Of a stretch of DNA of 64,000 nt, positions 43,401 to 50,968 are shown piece after piece. The first letter of the stretch is position 1. Every line of letters starts with the position of its first letter. Made by a program: the position numbers and the translations under genes. The DNA lies in NCBI GenBank assembly GCA_964606085.1, contig CAZSFD010000015.1, positions 9,653 to 73,652 of the forward strand, written 5' to 3'. The notes under the pieces are model-generated. The model was given only the letters and a program-made list of their open reading frames with translations. It ran no database searches and had not been told where the DNA came from. This DNA comes from CAIQJJ01 sp964606085 (GTDB taxonomy: Bacteria > Chloroflexota > Anaerolineae > Anaerolineales > UBA4823).

Positions 43401-45759
43401 GCGGGCTGTATTGCGTGGTTTTCTTGAAGATCATCACTTTCGGATGATCGTAAACGGAAAAGGCTTCTTCGGCGAATTGGGTATTGAAGGTGAACGGCCC
43501 AATCGTCACCGGCGACTCGAACACCGCCACCAGTTCGTAGCCCAACTCGCTGGTGAACATTCCCGGTTTGGCCTCGGCATAGCACCAGAAATGATCCTTT
43601 TCGGGCGGGCAGCCGAGCAGGGCGCGGTAATAAGCCAGCGAGAGCGGGTAGCGTTCGGGGATTTGCGCCAGCGCCCCCCACTGGCGGTTGGATGACATAA
43701 TGATGGTATCGGCGCTATCGAGGATGTTTTGCATCCGCTCGCGCTTGGTCAGGTCATCATCATCATACATATTGAAATCCAGCCCGCCCTGGTAAATGCC
43801 GCCGTAGCCGTCATAGCCATCCACGCGCAGCGGCAGGCCGTCATCCCAGGCGCCTTCGGTGGCAATGGCGCTGCCATTCAGCCGCAGCGGAGCGCTCTCC
43901 GCGGCGGCTTCGAACGTCAACCGATAGGCGTTTTCCTTGACCAGCGCAAACGGCTGCTCGAAACGCAAGTGATAGACCGTTTTGCCGTCGGCATCCACTT
44001 CGGGTTGGGCGCTCGCCTGCACGGCCTCCAGCCCATCCACGCGCACGGTCACAGGGCCCGGCTGACCATCGCTCTTGACATTGTAGAGGCTGACCTCCGT
44101 CAACAGGCCATCTTTTTTGGCGGTGAAATTGACCTGGCTCGATTGTCCCGGCAGCAGCGCCTGGCTGCGATCCCACGGCAAAGGCTGGTTATACGTCTCG
44201 TCGCCCAGGGCGATTTGCACATTGATCGGCCCAGGGACATTCTGGAAAATCCACCGGCTGGCGGCCACCCGCGTGATCGGCGTCAGGTAAATATCGTGGA
44301 CGAAGTTCCAGGCGTAGAGGCCGGTGGCGATCAGCACCAACACACCAATTGTCCATCTGACAAGTCGCAGGTCAAAGGTCGCAAGTCGTCCTTCAGGTTG
44401 ACTTTCGACCTGCGACTTCTGCCCCACCACCGCCCACGCCGCGAAGATCGCCAACAACGGATAAATCGGCAATTGATAGCGCATGGTCGGGTTGGCCTGA
44501 ATAGACTGCCAGGCGAAATAGACCAACGTCCAGCCCCAGGGCAGCAGGTGGTGTTCCCACTCGCCGCCGCGCCGCAGGCTGACCAACATGCGCCAGCCAG
44601 CCCACAAGAAACCCGCCCACGCCAGCAGACCCAACGGCAGCCCCAGCCCCCAAATAATCAGGTTTTGCGCCGAAAAGGTGATGGAGCGCCGCGCCCACTG
44701 GATGGCCGGGGGGAAATCCACATCGCCCGAAGCCTGCGCCCGCTGCGAGACGATATTCTCCACCCATTTGGTGTTCGGCATCACCCCGAAGAATCCCGGC
44801 CCGCTGAAGGCATACGGCTGCGCAATGCGGAACGTGAGCAGACTGACAAAGGCCGCCAGCGCCAAATAGGCCGCCACTGGCGCATACAGCTTTTGGCGCT
44901 CTTCAGCGGGGTGCTTGAGCAGCCACACCGCAAACGCCGCCGGCAGCATCAACGCCACCGGCGCCGCGTTCAACTTCGACGCCACCGCACAGCCCAGGGC
45001 AATGCCGAACAACAGGCTGAGAGCAAAGAAAGGCGAGCGAAAGAAATTTTCGATTTTCGATTTTCGATTTTCGAGTGGCGATTGGGGAGCAGGCGATGGC
45101 TCGTCCTCGGCATTTTCCACCTGCAAACCTGCAACCTTCCCCACCCCAACCGCCACATACACCGCCAGCAGCGTGAAGCAGCTGATCCACGTATCGGTGG
45201 TGAAGAAATGCGCCTGTTGAATGGGCAGCACGGCCACGGCATAGAAGGCCGCCGCCAGCAGCCCCACCTTGCGGCCATACAGCGTGTTGGCGATCAAAAA
45301 CACCACCGCAATCGCCAGCAAATCTACCAGGGCCGAGAGCGTGCGCCCGACCTGGGTCATTTCCTCCAGGCCCACCTGTTCATAGGCCAGTTCAGCCACC
45401 ACCCGCGTGATGAACATGGGCAGCGTGCCATACACATAAAAGCCATACCCCACATTGTGCGGGTTGAGCGTCGAACGCTCGGTATCGAAATACTCGCCGA
45501 TGCCCAACCAGGCTTCTTTCGCTGCGCCCGTTTGTGGGTCGGCCACGATCTTGGTCGGCGACATGGCCGAACCCACCATCAGCAAAAAGCGCTCGTCAGG
45601 ATGCAGGTATTGATACTCGCCCCAAAAAATGCCCAACATGCGCAGCGCCAGGCCGCCCAACAGGATCAAGGTCAGCAACAGGATCGCCGCCAGGTCAGCG
45701 CGCCACGAACGCCGCGCCGGGCGGGTTGATTCTTGGGGGGAGAGAGAAGATTCCGTCAC
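40495..45759 (-). CDS. Giant GT39 + DUF2298 (YYY) fusion membrane protein
   Basis: 1754 residues from a GTG start. The N-terminal ~800 residues are GT39-like (LHPDERFLLMVGSAM with an acidic pair in the first loop; many helices; then an extracytoplasmic beta-rich domain around PINVQIALGDETYNQP). From about 860 on it is a complete YYY protein (GGYLNYYYYGFMVASV, EFPFFTFLYADPHAHLWVLP, C-terminal QWHQEQQRAVVPGSR). The fusion joins two partners that are separate in the neighbouring genes and so suggests one complex. It contains at least five repeat-derived stretches, among them a 15-bp minisatellite (42376-42590), all in frame. Role in surface glycan assembly is an inference. Confidence 0.88.
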   Translation of the reverse strand: MTESSLSPQESTRPARRSWRADLAAILLLTLILLGGLALRMLGIFWGEYQYLHPDERFLLMVGSAMSPTKIVADPQTGAAKEAWLGIGEYFDTERSTLNPHNVGYGFYVYGTLPMFITRVVAELAYEQVGLEEMTQVGRTLSALVDLLAIAVVFLIANTLYGRKVGLLAAAFYAVAVLPIQQAHFFTTDTWISCFTLLAVYVAVGVGKVAGLQVENAEDEPSPAPQSPLENRKSKIENFFRSPFFALSLLFGIALGCAVASKLNAAPVALMLPAAFAVWLLKHPAEERQKLYAPVAAYLALAAFVSLLTFRIAQPYAFSGPGFFGVMPNTKWVENIVSQRAQASGDVDFPPAIQWARRSITFSAQNLIIWGLGLPLGLLAWAGFLWAGWRMLVSLRRGGEWEHHLLPWGWTLVYFAWQSIQANPTMRYQLPIYPLLAIFAAWAVVGQKSQVESQPEGRLATFDLRLVRWTIGVLVLIATGLYAWNFVHDIYLTPITRVAASRWIFQNVPGPINVQIALGDETYNQPLPWDRSQALLPGQSSQVNFTAKKDGLLTEVSLYNVKSDGQPGPVTVRVDGLEAVQASAQPEVDADGKTVYHLRFEQPFALVKENAYRLTFEAAAESAPLRLNGSAIATEGAWDDGLPLRVDGYDGYGGIYQGGLDFNMYDDDDLTKRERMQNILDSADTIIMSSNRQWGALAQIPERYPLSLAYYRALLGCPPEKDHFWCYAEAKPGMFTSELGYELVAVFESPVTIGPFTFNTQFAEEAFSVYDHPKVMIFKKTTQYSPQKTSAVLNAVDLNQVIHLTPKKAGSNPADLMMPAERWLRQLTGGTWSELFSYDNLINRFPALGLVIYYLAILLLGWAAYPIVRAALPGLQDRGYPLARIAGLILLAWLVWVAGSAGIAYTRLTITVMLLVLIAVSALLAYVQREELGRELHEKRRYFLAIEGLFLAFFVFDLLIRLGNPDLWHPYKGGEKPMDFAYFNAVIKSTVFPPYDPWFAGGYLNYYYYGFMVASVMVKWLGIVPSIAYNIILPMWFAMTGLGAFSVAWNLVAAVRGGQDDGEKVGSGQVDGGQVDSEQVDSGQVGSEQVDSGQVDGGQVDSEQVDSGQVESGQVGSEQVESGQVESLSAADELTFNLQPSISQPAFKLPTLSPAAIAGLAAALVMVVLGNLATPGVVLSAWARMVAPSEEVASANVLQFYAWAAEGALKAIGGQALPLYPGDLYWVPSRAIPAPGDVEPITEFPFFTFLYADPHAHLWVLPITLLALAWVVSCILSRSERQANSEYRISNIVFSGVSFFFGALAIGALWPTNTWDFPTYLAIGLCAVVYAQLRYFDGSDLPLISQLPTASRRIVAAIVSAGLLAGLAVLLYQPYAQWYGAGYTKVDIWKGTHTPLAAYITHWGLFLFVIVTWLAWEARDWMAATPLSHLRKLAPYQPWIYAALGLLVMLIAGITLYFQASITWFVLLLAAWAGVLLLRPALPDAKRLVLFLLGTAFVVTLMVEMIVIVGDIGRMNMVFKFYLQAWTIFSVCGGALIGWLWPSIPSWAAAWRLGWKAAFGVLVAMAATYTVLAGNAKIDDRMVPTAPHTLDGMTYMQTATYGNTARDEDQYVELDLSQDYHAIRWLQENVVGSPTIVEAATEGIQYQWFSRFSIYTGLPTIVGWQWHQEQQRAVVPGSRVALRSIEVRTFYETLDRQTALEFLEKYQVGYVIVGQLEHAFYPGPGLAKFDGLNGDLWQEVYRDREMVIYEVVGD
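41884..41912. repeat. GATATTC tandem repeat inside the fusion gene
   Basis: Four units of GATATTC/GCTATTC, read on the minus strand as ANSEYRISNIVF between two membrane helices (a short loop). Similar units of this palindromic-like simple repeat fill the proB-proA gap and lie in thrC. Confidence 0.75.
42310..42375. repeat. GGTTGAAGGTTGAA repeat inside the fusion gene
   Basis: Three or four units of GGTTGAA adjoin the minisatellite. They are read as LTFNLQPSISQPAFKLPTL, a loop without counterpart in the other YYY protein. Same family as the leader repeat of valS at 16878-16946. Confidence 0.7.
42376..42590. repeat. 15-bp minisatellite coding for QVDSG-type pentapeptides
   Basis: About 14 copies of CAACYTGCYCACTGT (plus strand). 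Read in the gene they give repeated QVDSG, QVDSE, QVGSE, QVDGG and QVESG units, a highly acidic hydrophilic loop of ~70 residues before the YYY-domain helix that follows NLVAAVRG. Fifteen bases keep the frame whatever the copy number, so length variation would be tolerated. Confidence 0.95.
44361..44420. repeat. GACAAGTCGCAGGTC imperfect inverted repeat inside the fusion gene
   Basis: AAGTCGCAGGTCAAAGGTCG is answered by CGACCTGCGACTT about 30 bases on. It is translated as QKSQVESQPEGRLATFDLRL in a loop between membrane helices of the GT39-like half. Confidence 0.65.
45046..45073. repeat. TTTTCGA tandem repeat inside the fusion gene
   Basis: Four units of TTTTCGA read on the minus strand as SPLENRKSKIENFF, followed by further repeat-like codons (KVAGLQVENAEDE). 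It enlarges a loop between two helices of the GT39-like half. Confidence 0.75.
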
Positions 45760-45775
45760 GGTTCAAATCCTATGG

Positions 45776-47980
45776 TTATGGTTGGCGCATTTCATCTATG
45801 TTCGGGTCGAGCGGGGCCGTGCTCTCGCTTGCGGGGACAAAATACAGCCAAAAATTTTTACCCACGTCGCTCTGATACACCTTCAAAGTACCCTGCGGAT
45901 AAAACTGCTCCAGAATCCGCTGACTTTCAAAATCATCCGGGTAAAAGATGAATAACTTGTGCAGTGGAATGCCGGTCGTTTGGACAATGTTTTCGCGCGC
46001 CAGGGCATAATCGCGCACCGGCTGCCCGGCGTTCATGCCCACCAGGCGCGTATCCACCCAATGTGGGTATGGAATCACCCAGGCGCTCTCGTAACTGCCA
46101 ACCGATTCGGCGAAATCGGCAATCACCGCCCCAATTTCGGTCGTATTCCACGAGTTGGCGGTGTATTGGGCCTGATATTGGTTGAAGATCAAATCGTAAT
46201 TCTGGCGTGTGGCGAAGAAGGCCAGCGCCAACACCACCACCCAGCCGGCGCGTCGGCCCAGGCCGTCAGGACGCCATTTTTCTAAGGCTGCGAACACCCC
46301 TTCCAGCCCCAGCGCGGCGATCACGAAAACCGGCACCAGCGCCCCGGCGGTGCGGTTCATAATCGGGTTTTCGTTGGGGAAGGCGAGCGCCAGCGCCGAG
46401 CCGAGCAGCAAAATGGGGATAGAAAGCAGCAGGGTGATGTCCAGCCAGTGTCGTTTGACCAGGTAACGCACGAACAAAGCAGCCCCGCCCAGGAAGTATA
46501 AGGCCGCCGAAATCACATCCAGCGCCGGTCGCCCCATGATCGAAATAGACCACACCGGCCCATTATCCCAAAAGAACATGATCAGCGCCCGCCACAGGTT
46601 GTTGGCGAAGATCAGCAGCGGATTGCCCTCAATCGCCTGCTCGGCCCCGGTCAGGCGGGTGGCCGCCCGGAAGAAGAACATCTCTTTGTACGGGTTCGAC
46701 GGGTCGGTGATATAACGGATGATCGGCAGGAAAACCAGCACGCTGATCACAATCAGCAGAATCAATCCCCACAGCGTTTGCGTGGCCGCCCCCTTCGATT
46801 GGGCGTGCAGCAGATACAGCACCACGGCTACCAGTACCAGCAGCGGTACCACGCGATAGGGGCTGTACCCATGCAGCCCCGTGCCCAGGAACAGCCCCGC
46901 CAGCAGCAGGTGATTGCGGTTGCGCGTGCGCAGCCCGCGCAACAGGTGGAACATCACCGGGGCCACGAACAGCGGCAGCAGCGAAAAACGCAGGGCGATG
47001 CGCGTGATGCCATTCAGCCAATAGCTGCTGCCGCCCAGCAGCATGGCAAACAGGCCCACACGGCGGTTGCCCACTTCTTTCCCCAGGGCATACAGGTAGA
47101 CGACCAAAAGCAACCCCAGCAGCGTGGTGCCGAGTTTCAAGCTCAAAAACGAATAGCCCGTATCGAAAACCTGCACCATCAACGCCGTCAGATAAAACTG
47201 CAAAGGCTCGCGCCCCGTGTTGCGGATGAAAAAGATATTCGGCTTGCCGTGCAGCACATCCCACACATCAAGCAGCTTCTCGGCGTGATCGCTGGTCATT
47301 TGCGGCGGTACTTCGTCCAGGCGGTAAAAGCGGAAGAACAGCACAAGCCCCAAGACAGCCAGGCAGATCAGGCTCCAACGCGCAATGACCACTTTCCACG
47401 ACGGACGCAGGGCCATGGCGCGCCAGGCTGCCCAACGGGTTTGCCAGTTTTTGGCAGGCTCGCTCAGCCAAAATGCCCACAGCATTGCCAGCAGCCCCGT
47501 CAGCCACAAAAACACGTTGACCGGGGTAAATTTGCCCCCGCCCAGGGTGAAGAACGCGGCAGAACTCAGCACCAGCCCGATCAGCAGTGGCAGGCCGCGC
47601 ACCGTTTCGGGGTCTTTGCCATTTCCATCAGGGCGGTGAACGGGCAGTGCAAACTCATTGCGATACAGCGCCGCCAGCAGCCACAGCGCCGCCACGCCAT
47701 AGGCCAGCGCGCCCAAAAGCCATTGGCGCGCCACGCCTGAAGTTGGTTCCAGGCTGTATTGGGCGATCAACGCCAACGCCAGCGCCAGCAGGCTGAACCA
47801 CGGCCAGCGCCCGGCAGGGAGCGCCGGCGTGGGCAGCGAGTCATCTGGCCCGGCTTCGTTGATGCGCTGGAATGTGCCAGCGCGTACGCCTTCGCTCAGG
47901 CCGGGAATTTCTGGCGGTGGGCCTTGCCAGGGTGTGAGCAGCGCTTTGACGTAATCCCAAACAGTCGGCTCTTGGGTCAT
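45776..47980 (-). CDS. GT39-like polytopic membrane glycosyltransferase
   Basis: 734 residues with about 12 helices from residue 70 onward. The first large loop RLDEVPPQMTSDHAEKLLDV holds the acidic residues (SDHAEK) typical of GT39/PMT-like enzymes. The N-terminal 60 residues are cytoplasmic. The C-terminus has an extracytoplasmic part (VIPYPHWVDTRLVGMNAGQP). It lies 16 bases upstream of the fusion gene and is probably in the same operon. Donor likely polyprenyl-phosphate sugar; acceptor unknown. Confidence 0.8.
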   Translation of the reverse strand: MTQEPTVWDYVKALLTPWQGPPPEIPGLSEGVRAGTFQRINEAGPDDSLPTPALPAGRWPWFSLLALALALIAQYSLEPTSGVARQWLLGALAYGVAALWLLAALYRNEFALPVHRPDGNGKDPETVRGLPLLIGLVLSSAAFFTLGGGKFTPVNVFLWLTGLLAMLWAFWLSEPAKNWQTRWAAWRAMALRPSWKVVIARWSLICLAVLGLVLFFRFYRLDEVPPQMTSDHAEKLLDVWDVLHGKPNIFFIRNTGREPLQFYLTALMVQVFDTGYSFLSLKLGTTLLGLLLVVYLYALGKEVGNRRVGLFAMLLGGSSYWLNGITRIALRFSLLPLFVAPVMFHLLRGLRTRNRNHLLLAGLFLGTGLHGYSPYRVVPLLVLVAVVLYLLHAQSKGAATQTLWGLILLIVISVLVFLPIIRYITDPSNPYKEMFFFRAATRLTGAEQAIEGNPLLIFANNLWRALIMFFWDNGPVWSISIMGRPALDVISAALYFLGGAALFVRYLVKRHWLDITLLLSIPILLLGSALALAFPNENPIMNRTAGALVPVFVIAALGLEGVFAALEKWRPDGLGRRAGWVVVLALAFFATRQNYDLIFNQYQAQYTANSWNTTEIGAVIADFAESVGSYESAWVIPYPHWVDTRLVGMNAGQPVRDYALARENIVQTTGIPLHKLFIFYPDDFESQRILEQFYPQGTLKVYQSDVGKNFWLYFVPASESTAPLDPNIDEMRQP

Positions 47981-48023
47981 GCAGGCTCCGGGGTAAGCGT
48001 AGATTTGTTGCGGAATGGGGCGA

Positions 48024-48824
48024 TTATACCCGCCGGGCGATGTAGAACGTGTACACGCCCTGCTCGCTGCGCGGCTCGGCGGCGTAATGCGGCCTCGTCA
48101 GGCGGTCGGTGAAAAACAGATTCCATCGGCTGGGTGAGATGATCCAGCGCCCGGTCAGCTTCTTGGCGGCCACCGACGGCACGCCGAAATAATGCCCCCA
48201 TTCCAGCACCGCCTGCGCCGCCGGCGGAAAATAATGCCACCACGTTTCCAGCCGGAAGCCGGCCTCTTCCAGACGCTTCTGCCACACTTCGGGCGGGTCA
48301 GAATGCTCGTGGCGCGAGATGCGGTTGAAAAAGGCGCGGTAGGCATCACCCAACGGACGCAGCCCTACCCGATCCAGCCCGCGGCCTACCGAAAGCGTGG
48401 CGAGAAACTGATGATTTGGCACGCAAAAGACGAACGGCGCACCCGGCTTAAGCACCCGCCCGGTTTCCTTCAGCACCGCCTCAACGTGCGGGATATGCTC
48501 CAGCACCGAGTTGCTCATCGCGCTGCCAAAGGTGGCCGCCGGAAAGGGCGTTTGCGCCGCATCGCCCTGGATTGTCAGGCCGTAGATGCCGCGCCGCACC
48601 GCTTCTTTGATCGGCGGTCCCCACGGGTCAATGCCCACATCCAGGCGATGCGCGAAGGTCAGTTTAGCAAAGTGGCCATCGCCGCAGCCCACATCTAAAA
48701 TGGGGCGCGGCAGTTGAATGTCCTCGTAAAAACGGGCTTCGACGGCGCGCAGCAGGGCGCGGAAATAAGGCAGCTCGCATAGCTGCGGCCAGAGGTAGTC
48801 TTTGGGGGGAGTCGCATCAGGCAT
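48024..48824 (-). CDS. Class I SAM-dependent methyltransferase
   Basis: 266 residues. Motif I ILDVGCGDGHFAKL binds S-adenosylmethionine, followed by LDVGIDPWG, ALPFPAATF-like QTPFPAATFGSAMSNSVLEHI and LKETGRVLKPGAPFVFCVPNH. These are the UbiE/Methyltransf_11 blocks. ATG 48824 is preferred over the TTG two codons upstream. It is the likely first gene of the membrane glycosyltransferase operon; the substrate could be a glycan or lipid, but this is not shown by the sequence. Confidence 0.85.
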   Translation of the reverse strand: MPDATPPKDYLWPQLCELPYFRALLRAVEARFYEDIQLPRPILDVGCGDGHFAKLTFAHRLDVGIDPWGPPIKEAVRRGIYGLTIQGDAAQTPFPAATFGSAMSNSVLEHIPHVEAVLKETGRVLKPGAPFVFCVPNHQFLATLSVGRGLDRVGLRPLGDAYRAFFNRISRHEHSDPPEVWQKRLEEAGFRLETWWHYFPPAAQAVLEWGHYFGVPSVAAKKLTGRWIISPSRWNLFFTDRLTRPHYAAEPRSEQGVYTFYIARRV

Positions 48825-48830
48825 ATTCAA

Positions 48831-48862
48831 ATGTTATCACTTTTTGCTATAATGTTATCACT
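48831..48862 (+). promoter_or_regulatory. Extended -10 flanked by 11-bp direct repeats (vapBC operator candidate)
   Basis: ATGTTATCACT occurs at 48831-48841 and 48852-48862, exactly 21 bases (two helical turns) apart. Between and overlapping the second copy is TGCTATAAT (48845-48853), an extended -10 pointing to the vapBC pair. The repeats also abut the methyltransferase start on the other strand, so both directions may be controlled by a ribbon-helix-helix protein such as the downstream antitoxin. Binding is inference. Confidence 0.5.
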
Positions 48863-48911
48863 AAGGCGAAATTCATTTGGGAGCGTTTCATTTCAGTTGA
48901 GAGTTCGCTGT

Positions 48912-49033
48912 GTCATTCCGAGGAGCGTTCTTTGCGACGAGGAATCCCTATAACGCATCCCTTTTCTTACCTGATTCGGCACAAATCGGCAATTGATCCA
49001 GGGATTCCTCGCCAAAGAACGGCTCGGAATGAC
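48912..49033. repeat. MITE-like inverted repeat in the vapBC leader
   Basis: Arms GTCATTCCGAGGAGCGTTCT... (48912-48948) and the reverse-complement-like GGGATTCCTCGCCAAAGAAC...GAATGAC (49001-49033) flank about 50 bases. The arm sequence belongs to a repeat type common between genes in several phyla. It separates the putative promoter at 48845 from vapB at 49089. No gene is present in 48863-49088. Confidence 0.8.
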
Positions 49034-49088
49034 AGCCCCAACTCAAATGGAACACACCCAATTCATTTTGCCCTACCAGGAGAACCCA

Positions 49089-49379
49089 ATGATTCGCACG
49101 ATTATTCAATTGACCGAGGAACAGCACCGCATTTTGAAGGAGATGGCGGCTGAATATCATGTGTCTGTCTCTGAAATGGTGCGCCAGGGTGTGGAAATGC
49201 TGGTTCAAAACAAACGGCCCATCATTGACCGCGAAGAAAGAAGGCGGCGGTTAATGTCTATCGTAGGCATTGCCCAAGATATTACTGGCGCTACAGATGT
49301 TTCCGTCAACCACGACCATTACCTGGAAGAAATCTACGCCGAGGAAAACCACGATACCCATGCGGAAAATCTTCATTGA
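49089..49379 (+). CDS. RHH-type antitoxin (VapB-like)
   Basis: 96 residues. The first 45 residues look like a ribbon-helix-helix (MIRTIIQLTEEQHRILKEMA, then VSVSEMVRQGVEMLVQ); the acidic tail (HYLEEIYAEENHDTHAENLH) should bind the toxin. ATG 49089 is preceded by AGGAG at 7 bases. It overlaps vapC by 20 bases. It probably represses from the direct repeats at 48831-48862. Confidence 0.82.
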   Translation: MIRTIIQLTEEQHRILKEMAAEYHVSVSEMVRQGVEMLVQNKRPIIDREERRRRLMSIVGIAQDITGATDVSVNHDHYLEEIYAEENHDTHAENLH

Positions 49380-49785
49380 CACATCTGCGTTTATCGCATT
49401 AATGAATCCTGCTGATCAAAATCATCAGGCCGGACAAGGTGTGTGGAAGCAGCTTTCGTCTGGACTGGATGAACTGGTTTGCAATAATTATGTGATTGTT
49501 GAAACCTATGCCCTGGTGCAGCGCCGATTGGGCTTATCGTTTGTCCGGCGTTTGGAGCAGGATCTCATCCCGTTTTTGCACGTACATTGGGTTCAACCGG
49601 ATGAACACGAGCAAATCGTTGGCACTCTGCTGCTGGTCAATCGTCGTGATCTCAGCTTTGTAGATTGCGCCAGCTTTGACACCATGCGCCGACTTGGCCT
49701 TCACACCGCTTTCACCTTCGACGCCCACTTTGCCGATCAGGGCTTTACCTGCTTGCCCGGCGTTTCGACGCTTTCGCGCAGTTGA
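49360..49785 (+). CDS. PIN-domain ribonuclease toxin (VapC type)
   Basis: 141 residues with all PIN acidic residues: IFIDTSAFIALMNP (Asp 1), VIVETYALVQRRLG (Glu), LSFVDCASFDTMRRLG (Asp) and FTFDAHFADQGF (Asp). It is an Mg-dependent RNase, intact, in contrast to the copy at 16931-17416. The start at 49360 overlaps vapB. The last 49 bases overlap the convergent GT4 gene. Confidence 0.9.
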   Translation: MRKIFIDTSAFIALMNPADQNHQAGQGVWKQLSSGLDELVCNNYVIVETYALVQRRLGLSFVRRLEQDLIPFLHVHWVQPDEHEQIVGTLLLVNRRDLSFVDCASFDTMRRLGLHTAFTFDAHFADQGFTCLPGVSTLSRS

Positions 49786-50951
49786 ACAGGGGCTTGCTTT
49801 TCGGCCAACATGCGCTCGAACAGGCCCTCGAACGCTGCCGCGTTGGTATCGGGGTGGAATTGCTGGCGGATTTTGGCCGGGTCGCCGCGATAGCTTTCGG
49901 GGTGCGCGAGGATTTCCAGCACGGCGGCGGCCAGGGCGGGGGCGTCGCCGATGGGCGTCACCTGGCCCATGCCGGTCATCTTCACCGGCTGACGCACGCC
50001 TGGCAGGTTGGCGGCCACGCACGGCACGCCGTTCATCATGGCTTCGATCTGCACGAAGCCAAAGGTCTCGGTCGAATTAAGGCTGGGCACCACCAGCACG
50101 TCTAAATTGGGGAAATAGGCGGCCATTTCATCCATTTTCAGCACACCCAAAAATTGCCAGCGCCCCTGCGCTTCATACTCGCGAATGCGCGGCATCAACT
50201 TTTCGGCGTAGGCGGCCTCCCCCCACACGCCCTCATACTGCCCGGCGTACAGCACTTTGGCATCGGGGTGGCGCTCGAAGATGGCGGGCAGGGCATCGAG
50301 CAGCACTTCCACGCCTTTTTCGGCGGCGAAGCGCGTGGCCATGCCGATCACTTTTTGGCCGTTGGGATTGTATTTTTGGCGCAAGGCGCTGATGGCCTCT
50401 GGCGTTGCGGGTGGCAGGTAGACGTTGGGCGTGATGATCTCACGTTTGGCGGCAAAACGCGTCAGGTAGGGGGAGTGCGTGGCGAAATCTTCGGTGTAGG
50501 CCACGATGCGGTCGGCCAGGCTGCCGGCCAGGTTGTTCATCACATTGACCACGGTGTTGACGAGACGGTTGAACAGGCCCGGCGGCAGCAAAATATCGCA
50601 ATGATAGAGGATGACGGTCGGGCGCTTGTACAGCCGCCCGCGCAGCGCCATGCCGGCGGCGTCAAACTGCGGCAGGTGCAGCAGCAGCACATCATGTTCC
50701 TGGATCAGGCGGTTGGCCGTGCGCCCGATGCCTGGGGCGATTACGCCTTTGTTGATGCGTGCCACCACGGGCACGCGCACGATGCGCACGCCATCCTGGG
50801 TTTCTTCAAGGGGCAGGTGCTTTTCGTATTGCGTGGTCAGCACAGTCACAGCGTGGCCGCGGGCGGCCAGGGCTTTCACCAGCCGTTCGGCGTAGATGGT
50901 CAGTCCGCTGGTGTGGGGGCGGTAATAGGTGAGGGCGGTCAAAATGCGCAT
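49737..50951 (-). CDS. Glycosyltransferase family 4 protein
   Basis: 404 residues from ATG 50951 (MRILTALTYYRPHTSGLTIY) after GAGGAA. GT-B fold: N-terminal TSGLTIYAERLVKALAARGH, C-terminal VIGMATRFAAEKGVEVLLDA, FLGVLKMDEMAAYFPNLDVLVVPS and the donor-binding EX7E segment ETFGFVQIEAMMNGVPCVA. It transfers a sugar from a nucleotide donor, probably to a lipid or polymer at the cytoplasmic face. It follows the flippase-like gene by 17 bases, consistent with surface glycolipid assembly. Confidence 0.92.
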   Translation of the reverse strand: MRILTALTYYRPHTSGLTIYAERLVKALAARGHAVTVLTTQYEKHLPLEETQDGVRIVRVPVVARINKGVIAPGIGRTANRLIQEHDVLLLHLPQFDAAGMALRGRLYKRPTVILYHCDILLPPGLFNRLVNTVVNVMNNLAGSLADRIVAYTEDFATHSPYLTRFAAKREIITPNVYLPPATPEAISALRQKYNPNGQKVIGMATRFAAEKGVEVLLDALPAIFERHPDAKVLYAGQYEGVWGEAAYAEKLMPRIREYEAQGRWQFLGVLKMDEMAAYFPNLDVLVVPSLNSTETFGFVQIEAMMNGVPCVAANLPGVRQPVKMTGMGQVTPIGDAPALAAAVLEILAHPESYRGDPAKIRQQFHPDTNAAAFEGLFERMLAEKQAPVQLRESVETPGKQVKP

Positions 50952-50968
50952 CAGTTTCCTCGGCAAGG

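Noticed and set aside
49534..50022. 162-codon frame across the vapC/GT4 overlap
   Set aside because: It is antisense to the catalytic part of vapC and out of frame with the GT4 gene.
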